DNA of 64,000 nt. It comes from Hohaiivirga sp031546825. GTDB taxonomy: Bacteria; Pseudomonadota; Alphaproteobacteria; Rhizobiales; Beijerinckiaceae. The stretch spans positions 83,457 to 147,456 of the forward strand of contig JAVBJU010000019.1 of assembly GCA_031546825.1 (NCBI GenBank), in the 5' to 3' direction. The translations under genes were made by a program, and so were the position numbers. Below the pieces are notes generated by a model that ran no database searches, was not told where the DNA came from, and saw only the letters and a program-made list of their open reading frames with translations. Below are positions 35,867 through 43,584 of this stretch, piece after piece. Numbering within the stretch: position 1 is the stretch's first letter; each line of letters opens with the position of its first letter.

Positions 35867-36532
35867 ATGAGCAATTTGCAGAATTGGACCAGGAAGAAAT
35901 ACCCCGAACTTGTCACGCTCGAGGGAGCCTATGTCCGCATTGAACCCCTCACACTCGCCCGCCACGGCGATGATATCTTCGAGGAAACGCGCGACGAGGC
36001 CCTGTGGTGCTATCTCCCGGACCGCTACACGAATGATCGCAACGCTTTCGATGAGTGGTTCAACGACCTTAACAACCGCGACAATTTCGTATTTTACGCC
36101 ATCGTCAATCGCGAGACCGGGCGCACCGAAGGTTCTTTCGCCCTGATGCGGACGGATGCAGCCAATGGCGTAACCGAAGTCGGCGTTGTGATTTTCGGGC
36201 CGAAGCTGAAGCGCTCGCGCAAAGCCACCGAAGCCATTTATCTTACGATGCGCTATGTATTCGACACATTGGGCTACCGCCGTTTCGAATGGAAATGCGA
36301 CAACAACAACGAGCCATCAAAAATCGCGGCCAGGCGCTTCGGTTTCTCGTTTGAAGGGCTGTTCCGCCAGCATCTCATCATCAAAGGCCGCAACCGCGAC
36401 ACCGCCTGGTTCTCGATCATCGACAATGAATGGCCGAAACTGAAGGTCGCGTTTGAGGCTTGGCTCGCCCCGACGAACTTTGATGCCGAAGGCCACCAGA
36501 AGAAACGGCTAGAGGATTTCAGGGCCCGATAG
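35867..36532 (+). CDS. GNAT acetyltransferase, RimJ/RimL type (long form)
   Basis: 221 residues from ATG 35867 with GGCTGGAGGAT upstream; the longer open frame is antisense to the adjacent gene. Seen: TLEGAYVRIEPLTLARHGDD, VGVVIFGPKLKRSRKATEAI (CoA-binding), FDTLGYRRFEWKCDNNNEPS and AARRFGF. The C-terminal tail (FEAWLAPTNFDAEGHQKKRL) is duplicated, altered, in a relic at 37.3 kb. Similar proteins act on antibiotics, amino acids or proteins; substrate unknown. Confidence 0.9.
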   Translation: MSNLQNWTRKKYPELVTLEGAYVRIEPLTLARHGDDIFEETRDEALWCYLPDRYTNDRNAFDEWFNDLNNRDNFVFYAIVNRETGRTEGSFALMRTDAANGVTEVGVVIFGPKLKRSRKATEAIYLTMRYVFDTLGYRRFEWKCDNNNEPSKIAARRFGFSFEGLFRQHLIIKGRNRDTAWFSIIDNEWPKLKVAFEAWLAPTNFDAEGHQKKRLEDFRAR

Positions 36533-36585
36533 GCCACACATTAGCTGTTTAGTCCCGGCAATTGATGGTGTGGCCTAAACAGCTA
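36532..36585. repeat. Interleaved inverted repeats after the GNAT gene
   Basis: Two overlapping inverted repeats in A-B-A'-B' order: A GGCCACAC (36532-36539) with A' GTGTGGCC (36568-36575), and B TAGCTGTTTAG (36542-36552) with B' CTAAACAGCTA (36575-36585). Each can form a hairpin but not both with such short connecting loops, so two alternative structures exist. No U-tract follows either. Confidence 0.85.
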
Positions 36586-36777
36586 GCACAAAGACAATGA
36601 CCCATGCGAAGCCGGAGACGAATGCTGCACGGGCGTTCGATACCGTCAAATCCGGGGCGGCATTGCTGTAAGCAGCGTAATGTTGCCAGCTGCCAGCGCC
36701 CCCGCGCCATCCTGCAAATCATTGATGCCGCATGCCGCGCTTGGAAAAACCTCATCACGCTTCCCGAGGTCATCACA

Positions 36778-37239
36778 TCAATCGGAATGCAGGGATGGGC
36801 TCACATCAGTCACTGAAAAGGGCCGTTGGTATGATTTGATCAATTTCCCGGTGCCCAGCCAGCCCCAGTAAATCCGATGTGCGGCAATCTTGCCGTCAAC
36901 AATATCCATGACTTCCAAAATGTCTATCTGCTCACCATCGGGGATCACCCGGGGGTATTCCCAGATGAGGGTGTTGTCGTTACAAAAAAACTTGTCGGTA
37001 CGGTGCCATTTCACCCATTCATCAGGGCGCCGTTGCGTGCCTTTTTCGAGGAATTCGCGGATGTCTGTTTTGCCTTGCAGCACGCCGCGTTCGCGCCCCA
37101 TGATGGCGGGCACCAGCGGGCTTTCCAGCGTGGCATCATCGGCGTACAGCGACAGCAGTTTGTCGACCTTGCGAGTTTGGGCATAGTCATGCCACGATTC
37201 AAAAATAGCGGTGAAAACGGCAAGGGAACTCGGTTTCAT
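36778..37239 (-). CDS. Nuclear transport factor 2 / SnoaL-like protein
   Basis: 153 residues, single cone-shaped NTF2 fold: ASWHDYAQTRKV-like start (FESWHDYAQTRKVDKLLSLYADDATLESPL), then WVKWHRTDKFFCNDNTLIWEYPRV and a strand region LEVMDIVDGKIAAHRIYWGWLG. Members include isomerases, dehydratases and small binding proteins, often with lipid or polyketide substrates; none can be assigned from sequence. Immediately downstream of it (lower coordinates) is the paired inverted repeat. Confidence 0.8.
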   Translation of the reverse strand: MKPSSLAVFTAIFESWHDYAQTRKVDKLLSLYADDATLESPLVPAIMGRERGVLQGKTDIREFLEKGTQRRPDEWVKWHRTDKFFCNDNTLIWEYPRVIPDGEQIDILEVMDIVDGKIAAHRIYWGWLGTGKLIKSYQRPFSVTDVSPSLHSD

Positions 37240-37331
37240 GGGAAGTGCCTAACTTTTAAACGGCACGTACCGCGTACCTCGGATCATACGCACCCGTCGC
37301 CAGGCACAATCAATGTGCTCTTTTATTATGC

Positions 37332-37493
37332 AAGATAGCCGCGAACCATTTCGGCTTCGCCTTTGAGGCGTGGCTGAGCCCGGATAATTTCGATGCTGAA
37401 GGCCGCCAAAAGGCACGGCTTGGGGACTTCAGGCTCAACAAATTGAACTCCCGCCGCTGCACGCGCGCGGTTTTGTTCCTTGTTTGTTCATGA
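37332..37493 (+). pseudogene. Decayed GNAT acetyltransferase fragment with internal deletion
   Basis: Translates as KIAANHFGFAFEAWLSPDN, then FDAEGRQKARLGDFRL, aligning with KIAARRFGFSFE and FEAWLAPTNFDAEGHQKKRL of the intact gene at 35867-36532, but with the roughly 35 residues between the two FE positions missing. The 5' part is also absent, so this is the truncated remains of a paralogue. The tail NKLNSRRCTRAVLFLVCS reads into unrelated sequence. A direct repeat of TTTGA at both deletion ends in the parent suggests deletion by short homology. Confidence 0.8.
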
Positions 37494-37870
37494 AGGGCGG
37501 TTATAATCTCGCCGTCTGTATAACCAAAGCAGCCGCGCCGTGCCAACCGGCGCGCCGGGAAGATGGGCTTACCCGGCTGTGGCGACAGCCTCGTTCTCCA
37601 GATGGAGGTGACGATGTGGTTCTTACCGCTGAGCGTCACATTAGAATTGAAAAGGACCCGGACGAGTTGGAAGCTCAGCATCAGGGTCCGATTTAATATC
37701 TAAAAAACGGGGGGCGGGCCAAAAGCCCGGCTGCCACTCCACCAATCTAACATTTTCTCGCAAAAATACAAGGTTCATGAGGTCCCGCTTCGCACCGATA
37801 TGCGCTATAGAAACGGAAGCGGTCCAGAATCAGGCCTTGCCTGCGGAACAGTTTTTGAAACGGAACAAAC
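37494..37870. other. Gap upstream of ruvB
   Basis: About 375 bases. Ruv operons normally have ruvC and ruvA in front of ruvB; here only relic-looking DNA is found. A hairpin CGGGC-caaaa-GCCCG (about 37715-37729) lies beside an A-rich/T-rich run and, on the minus strand, would be followed by CCGTTTTTT. A frame at 37484-37696 shows no family resemblance. Confidence 0.5.
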
Positions 37871-38917
37871 GTGGTCGATGAACATAACCGCCTTTTGACG
37901 CCAGAGCGCCGCGAGGATGACACCGACACCACCATCCGTCCGTTGGTGTTGCAGGAGTTCATTGGCCAGAAGGCCGCACGCGCCAACCTGCAAATCTTCA
38001 TTGATGCCGCCAAGACACGGGGAGAAGCCCTCGACCACGTGCTGTTTGTCGGCCCGCCCGGCCTCGGTAAGACAACGCTGGCTCAGATCGTTGCCCGCGA
38101 ACTTGGCGTTAATTTCCGGTCAACCTCGGGGCCGGTGATCGCCAAGGCGGGCGACCTTGCCGCCCAGCTCACCAATCTCGAAGAACGCGATGTGCTCTTC
38201 ATCGACGAAATCCATCGCCTCAACCCGGCGGTTGAAGAAATTCTCTACCCGGCGATGGAAGATTACCAGCTTGATCTCATCATCGGCGAGGGCCCTGCGG
38301 CACGCTCGGTCAAGATTGACCTGCCGAAATTCACCCTGGTTGGCGCCACCACCCGCGCCGGTCTTTTGACCACACCGTTGCGTGACCGCTTCGGCATTCC
38401 AGTCCGGCTGGAATTTTACACCATTGAAGAACTGCTGCTCATCGTGAAGCGCGGCGCACGGGTGCTTGGCGTCAATATGAGCGAAGACGGCGCGGAAGAG
38501 ATCGCCCGCCGTTCGCGCGGCACGCCGCGCATCGCCGGGCGGCTGCTGCGCCGGGTGCGGGACTTCTCCATTGTCGAAGGCGCACGCGAAGTGACACGCT
38601 CGCTGGCCGACGGCGCGCTGCGGCTTCTTGATGTCGACCCGATTGGGCTCGACCTGATGGATCGCAAATATCTCAATGTCATTGCCCTGTCGTTCGGCGG
38701 CGGCCCGGTGGGTATCGAAACCATTGCCGCCGCGCTCTCCGAGCCGCGCGATGCCATCGAGGAAATCATAGAGCCCTATCTGATCCAACTTGGTTTTGTG
38801 CAGCGCACACCGCGCGGGCGCGTGCTCACGCCCCATGCCTACCGCCATCTTGGCATGAAGGAGCCGAGCGCGGACACACCCCAATTTGGCCTGTTCCCCG
38901 GAGGCGATCATGAGTGA
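37871..38917 (+). CDS. ruvB: Holliday junction branch-migration helicase RuvB
   Basis: 348 residues, the usual length. AAA+ motor of the RuvAB complex. Seen: Walker A GPPGLGKTTL, Walker B FIDEIH, sensor GATTRAGLLTTPLRDRFG, arginine finger region, and a C-terminal winged helix (RGRVLTPHAYRHLG). Starts at GTG 37871 (VDEHNRLLTPERR), with a weak GGAAC as ribosome site. ruvA and ruvC are not upstream, so this gene is detached from its usual partners; ybgC overlaps its stop codon. Confidence 0.97.
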   Translation: MVDEHNRLLTPERREDDTDTTIRPLVLQEFIGQKAARANLQIFIDAAKTRGEALDHVLFVGPPGLGKTTLAQIVARELGVNFRSTSGPVIAKAGDLAAQLTNLEERDVLFIDEIHRLNPAVEEILYPAMEDYQLDLIIGEGPAARSVKIDLPKFTLVGATTRAGLLTTPLRDRFGIPVRLEFYTIEELLLIVKRGARVLGVNMSEDGAEEIARRSRGTPRIAGRLLRRVRDFSIVEGAREVTRSLADGALRLLDVDPIGLDLMDRKYLNVIALSFGGGPVGIETIAAALSEPRDAIEEIIEPYLIQLGFVQRTPRGRVLTPHAYRHLGMKEPSADTPQFGLFPGGDHE

Positions 38918-39353
38918 AACAACTGGCCTTTCGGGCTTTTTCCGCAATGATGTGCATGTGCTGCCCGTGCGGGTCTATTACGAAGACACCGACTTTTCCG
39001 GCGTCGTCTACCACGCCAATTACCTGCGCTTTCTGGAACGCGGCCGCACCGACAGCTTGCGGCTTGCGGGCGTCGCTCAATCCGATCTCCACGCCGATGG
39101 CGAAGGGCTGATTTTCGCGGTGCGGCGCATGACAATTGATTATTTCCGCCCCGCACTAATGGACGATGTGCTGCATATCGAAAGCCACACCCGTGAAGTG
39201 CGCGGTGCCTCCCTGATCATCGACCAGAAAATTCTGCGCGGTGAAGAGGTGATCGTCACCGCCGAAGTGCGGGTTGCGGCAATTGCAGGCGGCAAGCCTG
39301 CACGCATCCCGGACCATCTGCGCGATGTACTCCTGGGGAAAAGGCTGCGCTAA
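38910..39353 (+). CDS. ybgC: YbgC-type acyl-CoA thioesterase
   Basis: 147 residues from ATG 38910, which overlaps the end of ruvB (stop 38915-38917) and has GGAGGCG upstream. Hot-dog-fold thioesterase of the 4HBT family, normally first gene of the tol-pal operon. Seen: VRVYYEDTDFSGVVYHANYL (catalytic Asp and the YHANY motif) and FLERGRTDSLR. In other alphaproteobacteria tolQ follows at once; here tolQ is 23 kb downstream at 62497. Confidence 0.93.
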   Translation: MSETTGLSGFFRNDVHVLPVRVYYEDTDFSGVVYHANYLRFLERGRTDSLRLAGVAQSDLHADGEGLIFAVRRMTIDYFRPALMDDVLHIESHTREVRGASLIIDQKILRGEEVIVTAEVRVAAIAGGKPARIPDHLRDVLLGKRLR

Positions 39354-39374
39354 AAGAGGGGACAAGGAGAAATC

Positions 39375-39830
39375 ATGACAAATCAGTCCGGACCACTCAC
39401 CGGTCAGCGCCAGAACGCGGTCAGGGTACACCGGCTGCTGGCGTGGTTTTTTGTACTCTGTGCCTTGACCGCTTTCGCCACACGGATCGCAGACTTCGCC
39501 ACCGCTGATTTCAAAGCGGTGCTCTGCCTCGCCCTGGCCATCGGCAATCACGTGGTGGCCACAGGCGCCCGCCGAGAAGACCCCTGGATGCAGCAAGCCT
39601 CCCTCTGCCTTGCCGGACTAATGCTGGTTACGGGCGGCGTATTCTTCTTCACACCCCCCGATATCGGAGCACTGGCGACAAGTGGCAATGCCGCCGCCGC
39701 TTTCGCTGGCAGCTTCGCCGTTGTTCTCGCGATTATTCAGATAATTGCCGCCGTTTACCTCTTCCTGAACAGCAATTGGCAGCGCCAAATCCCACCGCAA
39801 GAGGGGCCGGGGGCCGGGCGATGGCCATGA
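39375..39830 (+). CDS. Small hypothetical membrane protein
   Basis: 151 residues with about four predicted membrane helices (WFFVLCALTAFATRIADFA; AVLCLALAIGNHVVA; ASLCLAGLMLVTGGVFFF; AAAFAGSFAVVLAIIQIIAAVYLFL). The family is not recognised. Preceded by AAGGAG near 39364. Its 3' end overlaps the start of the sigma-54 activator by ten bases, suggesting a transcriptional unit at the left end of the accessory block. Confidence 0.65.
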   Translation: MTNQSGPLTGQRQNAVRVHRLLAWFFVLCALTAFATRIADFATADFKAVLCLALAIGNHVVATGARREDPWMQQASLCLAGLMLVTGGVFFFTPPDIGALATSGNAAAAFAGSFAVVLAIIQIIAAVYLFLNSNWQRQIPPQEGPGAGRWP

Positions 39831-41311
39831 GTGATCACCCTGCATACGCCAAACCAAAAGACGTGCGTGTGAAGCAACCGGCCACATTGAGCCATGGAGC
39901 GGGACTTGAATCGTCTTCGTCAGTTGCAGTCGACGCGATCGACTTCAAGGAAATTGCCGATCACGTCTATGACGGCATCTATATTACCGACGGTGCGGGC
40001 CAGACGCTTTATGTCAACAAAGCCTTCACCCGGATGACCAGCGTATCGCTCGCTGAAATCCAGGGTCGGCGCGTTCATGACATCGTTGCCGAAGGTTTGT
40101 TCGAGAATGCGGTGGCCCCGGAGGTCATCCGGCTGAAACGGCAAGTCAACTCCATGAGCGGCGTACCGCGCGCGCACATGAAAATGCTGGTTACGGGAAC
40201 GCCGATTTTTGATGAAGCGGGCGATATCAAATACGTCGTCGTGATCGGTCGCGAGTTGTCCCGCTTGAACGAAGTGCGGGCTGAGCTTGAAGCCTCGCGC
40301 GAAAAAATGGAGGCCATTGAGGAAGATGCCGAGAAAAAACTACGTGAAATCAAACATCTGCGCGCGCAGCAGCGCATGTCTGGCCTGATTGGCGATAGCC
40401 ATGTTTGCGACATGCTGCGCGAGCAGATTGAGCAAATTGCCAATCTTGATGTGACCGTTCTGCTGGTTGGCGAAAGTGGCTCGGGCAAGGAAGTGGTGGC
40501 CAACGAAATTCACCAACACGCTGCGCGGCGCGGTGGGCCATTCATCAAGGTCAATTGCTCGGCGATCCCGGCCAATCTGCTTGAAGCGGAACTATTTGGC
40601 TATGAAAAAGGCGCGTTCACCGGTGCCGCGCCCACGGGGCGCATTGGCCTGTTTGAGCTGGCGGATCACGGCATGATCCTGCTCGATGAGATCGGTGAAA
40701 TGCCGCTTGAGTTGCAGTCAAAACTGTTGCGCGTCATTCAGCACAAGGAAGTGACCCGGATCGGCGGGCGTAAGCCCACACCCCTCGATGTGCGGATCAT
40801 CGCGGCAACCAATGTCGATCTGAAAGAACAGGTCGCCCGCAAATTATTCAGGGAAGATCTGTTTTACCGGATCAACGTGTTCCCGATTGAAATCCCGCCC
40901 CTTCGGGAGCGTAAGCTGGATATCATCGCACTGTCTAAGCACTTTTCAGACATCTATAACGATAAATATAACAAGAATGTCACCTTCGTCGGTGCGGCCT
41001 TTGACGCCCTCTGCGCCTATCCCTGGCCCGGCAATGTCCGGGAATTGCAAAATATTATCGAACGCCTGATCATCATCTCGATGCCGTCCGATGCCATCTC
41101 GGAAAAGCAGTTGCGCCCCCTTTTGGGGCTGGCGAAAGACGAATTTCCTCTGCGCAGCAATGCCAGCCTCAAGGAAATCGTCGGGGATTTTGAACAGAAG
41201 GTCATCGAAAGAGCCATTGAGACCTACGGCACCCTCCGCAAAGCGGCCAAAGCCCTGGATGTCGACCAATCCACACTGGTCAAGAAGCGCAAAGCCTGGG
41301 CAAAATCATGA
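39821..41311 (+). CDS. PAS-domain sigma-54-dependent transcriptional activator
   Basis: 496 residues from ATG 39821 (an in-frame ATG also at 39827). Order: N-terminal PAS sensory domain (about 35-140, ITDGAGQTLYVNKAFTRMT), coiled linker (about 145-185), AAA+ central domain with Walker A GESGSGKE (near 217), GAFTGA sigma-54-contact loop (near 264), Walker B LLDEIGEMPL, and R-fingers; C-terminal helix-turn-helix (about 450-496, LRKAAKALDVDQSTLVKKRK), of the Fis type. No receiver domain, so it senses a small ligand rather than phosphorylation. Its stop codon is inside the 22-bp palindrome at 41307, followed by the target promoter at 41491. Likely controls the BKACE operon. Confidence 0.93.
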   Translation: MAMSDHPAYAKPKDVRVKQPATLSHGAGLESSSSVAVDAIDFKEIADHVYDGIYITDGAGQTLYVNKAFTRMTSVSLAEIQGRRVHDIVAEGLFENAVAPEVIRLKRQVNSMSGVPRAHMKMLVTGTPIFDEAGDIKYVVVIGRELSRLNEVRAELEASREKMEAIEEDAEKKLREIKHLRAQQRMSGLIGDSHVCDMLREQIEQIANLDVTVLLVGESGSGKEVVANEIHQHAARRGGPFIKVNCSAIPANLLEAELFGYEKGAFTGAAPTGRIGLFELADHGMILLDEIGEMPLELQSKLLRVIQHKEVTRIGGRKPTPLDVRIIAATNVDLKEQVARKLFREDLFYRINVFPIEIPPLRERKLDIIALSKHFSDIYNDKYNKNVTFVGAAFDALCAYPWPGNVRELQNIIERLIIISMPSDAISEKQLRPLLGLAKDEFPLRSNASLKEIVGDFEQKVIERAIETYGTLRKAAKALDVDQSTLVKKRKAWAKS

Positions 41312-41328
41312 TGAAATATTTCATCATG
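41307..41328. promoter_or_regulatory. Perfect 22-bp palindrome, candidate upstream activator site
   Basis: Arms CATGATGAAAT / ATTTCATCATG with no spacer, overlapping the stop codon of the activator gene. A related site GATGAAATAATTCATC is at 41400-41415, and a half-site with TTTCATCG is near 41341. Their positions 165 and 75 bases upstream of the -24/-12 promoter suit enhancer-binding protein sites. Confidence 0.75.
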
Positions 41329-41399
41329 CACGAGGAATAATTTCATCGCTCTCAATCGTGTGGTTTCATTCAGGAATTTCGCAGCGCTCTGCACTGTGC

Positions 41400-41415
41400 G
41401 ATGAAATAATTCATC
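41400..41415. promoter_or_regulatory. Second upstream activator-type site
   Basis: GATGAA-ataa-TTCATC, the inner part of the palindrome at 41307 in slightly altered form. About 75 bases upstream of the -24 element. Confidence 0.6.
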
Positions 41416-41490
41416 ACTACACCCTTCAACGCTCCGTCTGCACAATGCGAACCCGGAAAAAAACCGCTTGAATAGGCCATTTTCCGACAA

Positions 41491-41507
41491 CTGGCACGGT
41501 TCTTGCG
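41491..41507 (+). promoter_or_regulatory. Sigma-54 (-24/-12) promoter
   Basis: CTGGCACGGTTCTTGCG matches the consensus YTGGCACGRNNNTTGCW except at the final base; the GG and GC elements have exact spacing. Transcription would start near 41519, leaving a leader of about 20 bases before the BKACE start, with CTGGAG as ribosome site. Confidence 0.85.
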
Positions 41508-41537
41508 ATACACCTCCAGTCAAACTGGAGAAAAACC

Positions 41538-42470
41538 ATGTCCAAGAAAATCTGGATCACGACCGCGATCACTGGGGGCGTTCACACTCCAGCGATGTCG
41601 CCTTACCTTCCCATCACACCCCGTCAGATTATCGATGAAGCTGTCGCCTCCGCTGAAGCGGGCTCCGCAGTGGTTCATATCCATGCGCGCGATCCGAAGA
41701 CCGGTGAGCCCAGCGGTGATCTCGGATTGATGGAAGAAATCGTTTCCGGCATCAAACAGCGCAGCGATGTCATCATCTGCATCACCACGGGTGGTGCGCT
41801 CGGCATGACGCTGGAAACGCGCTTGTCGCCAGTGCCAAAATTCAAACCGGAACTGGCTTCGCTCAATGCGGGCTCCATCAATTTCTGCCTCGTGCCTGCG
41901 GCAGACGCCGTCAAGCGTAGCGGTGGCGCAACGTTTGACTGGGAGCTTCCCTATCTCGAAAAGACCTGGGATCTCGTCTTCGCCAATAATTTCAATGCCC
42001 TGGAGCATTTCAACACGACGATGGCGAATGTGGGCACTCGCCCCGAATTCGAGATTTACGATGTTGGCATGATCAACAACATCGCCTTCCTAATCAAAAA
42101 GGGCATCATCAAGAGCCCGCCTTACATCCAGTTCGTTCTGGGTATTCTGGGCGGCTTGCCCGCGTCGGTTGAAAACCTCGTGACCCTTCACCGTCAGGCC
42201 AAAGATCTCATCGGCGATTTCCATTGGTCGGTTTGCGCCGCCGGACGCCATGAGTTCCCCATCTGCGCGACCGCGCTCGCCATGGGTGCCAACGTGCGGG
42301 TTGGCCTCGAGGACAACCTGTTCCTGTCACCCGGCGTTCTCGCCAAATCCAACGCCGAACTGGTTGTGCGCATGCGCGAAATCATCGAGCGCCTGGGTCT
42401 CGAGACCTACACGGCCGCTGAAGTCCGCAAAATCATGGCTCTGAAGGGCGCCAATGAGGTCGCCTTCTGA
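41538..42470 (+). CDS. Beta-keto acid cleavage enzyme (BKACE, DUF849), copy 1
   Basis: 310 residues, a zinc TIM-barrel enzyme. BKACE proteins condense a beta-keto acid with acetyl-CoA and cleave the result to acetoacetate and a new CoA thioester; substrates vary (for example 3-keto-5-aminohexanoate, dehydrocarnitine). Seen: zinc histidines in VVHIHARDPKTGEPSGD, the ITTGGALGMTLETRL substrate loop, ELASLNAGSINF, and VRVGLEDNLFL with the zinc glutamate. First gene under the sigma-54 promoter, then dehydrogenase-like and GntP transporter genes. About 96 percent identical in protein to the copy at 45087 by my count (13 differences). Substrate unknown. Confidence 0.93.
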   Translation: MSKKIWITTAITGGVHTPAMSPYLPITPRQIIDEAVASAEAGSAVVHIHARDPKTGEPSGDLGLMEEIVSGIKQRSDVIICITTGGALGMTLETRLSPVPKFKPELASLNAGSINFCLVPAADAVKRSGGATFDWELPYLEKTWDLVFANNFNALEHFNTTMANVGTRPEFEIYDVGMINNIAFLIKKGIIKSPPYIQFVLGILGGLPASVENLVTLHRQAKDLIGDFHWSVCAAGRHEFPICATALAMGANVRVGLEDNLFLSPGVLAKSNAELVVRMREIIERLGLETYTAAEVRKIMALKGANEVAF

Positions 42471-42517
42471 CGTAGACACCGCAAACTTGAGCAACCAATT
42501 ACCTGGAGGGGATGACA

Positions 42518-43549
42518 ATGCGAACCGCAATACTCGGCATAGGATCTCTCGGAACAATCATCGGCGCATTAATCAACCGCAGCGGTTTTCCCGTCGATAT
42601 GATCGATGCGTCCAAGCCCAATGTGGATGCTCTGAACAGCAAAGGCGCAACCGTCACCGGATCGATGAATTTTACGGTTCCGGTTAAAGCCTTTCTTCCC
42701 AACCAGTTGGAGGGCCAATACGACCTTATTTTTCTTCTGACGAAACAGACCGCCAATGCGGTGGCCTTGCCGCCGCTGCTCAAGCATCTTCATCCCGACA
42801 GCATTGTCTGCACCTTGCAAAACGGCATCCCGGAAGAATCTGTTCCGGGTTTTGTCGGCAAGGAACGCACCATCGGCGGGGCTGTGGGGTTTGGTGCGAC
42901 ATGGCTTGAACCGGGCGTATCTAGCCTAACATCAACCGTCGAAGCGATCGAAACTTACGGCTTCGAAATTGGCGAAATTGATGGGCGGGTCACACCGCGA
43001 ATTGAAAAAATCAGGGATGTCCTCGCCCGCGCAGGCGGCACTGTCATTCTGACCAATCTCATGGGCATTCGTTATAGCAAGCTCCTGATGAATGCCACAT
43101 TCAGCGGTATGTCGGCTGCCCTCGGCGTCACCTTCGGCGCCGTACTTGACGATACCAAGGCCATGAGCTGTCTGGCTCATATCGCCGACGAGACCATCAA
43201 GGTCTGCCATGCGCTCGGCTATCGGATGGTGGAAATGCAGGGCCTCGACATGGAGGTGTTTGAACTGCAATCCAAGGCGGATATTCCCTCAAAAATGCCT
43301 TTCTACCACCAAGGCTGGGACCGCCACCGGCTGTTAAAAGCCAGTATGTTGCAAGATCTCGAGAAAGGCATTCCGTGCGAAATCGATTTCATCAACGGCG
43401 TGGTTTCGAAAAATGGCGCCAAGCTCGGAATTGCCACCCCGTTTAATGACAAAGTCGTCGAGCTGATCAAAGAGGCCGAAGGCCGTAAGGGCATCAACGA
43501 CTTCTCCTATCTCAGCCGCTTCGATGGCATCCTCGCCTCCGCAACATAA
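42518..43549 (+). CDS. Ketopantoate reductase-family dehydrogenase, copy 1
   Basis: 343 residues from ATG 42518; an ATG at 42512 is only 3 bases from the ribosome site GGAGG, whereas 42518 has proper spacing and matches the start of the paralogue at 46276. Rossmann-type NAD(P) binding at GIGSLGTIIGALI, catalytic Lys in YSKLLMNA and the SMLQDLEKGIPCEIDFING C-terminal helix. Family members oxidise or reduce 2- or 3-hydroxy acids; not pantothenate-linked here, since the neighbours are BKACE and a transporter. I propose it makes the beta-keto acid that BKACE splits. Roughly 60 percent identical to the second copy by eye. Confidence 0.88.
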   Translation: MRTAILGIGSLGTIIGALINRSGFPVDMIDASKPNVDALNSKGATVTGSMNFTVPVKAFLPNQLEGQYDLIFLLTKQTANAVALPPLLKHLHPDSIVCTLQNGIPEESVPGFVGKERTIGGAVGFGATWLEPGVSSLTSTVEAIETYGFEIGEIDGRVTPRIEKIRDVLARAGGTVILTNLMGIRYSKLLMNATFSGMSAALGVTFGAVLDDTKAMSCLAHIADETIKVCHALGYRMVEMQGLDMEVFELQSKADIPSKMPFYHQGWDRHRLLKASMLQDLEKGIPCEIDFINGVVSKNGAKLGIATPFNDKVVELIKEAEGRKGINDFSYLSRFDGILASAT

Positions 43550-43584
43550 TTCATACGATCAATAACAAAAATGAGGATTTAAAC

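Noticed and set aside
36532..36585. RNA pseudoknot
   Set aside because: The connecting loops (2 and 0 bases) are too short to span stems of 8 and 11 pairs, so only alternative hairpins are possible.
37484..37696. 70-codon frame between the GNAT relic and ruvB
   Set aside because: No family resemblance and no ribosome site; both strands look like relic DNA.
42518..43549. Pantothenate-pathway ketopantoate reductase
   Set aside because: Family fold agrees, but both copies are embedded in BKACE-transporter cassettes without panB, panC or panD.
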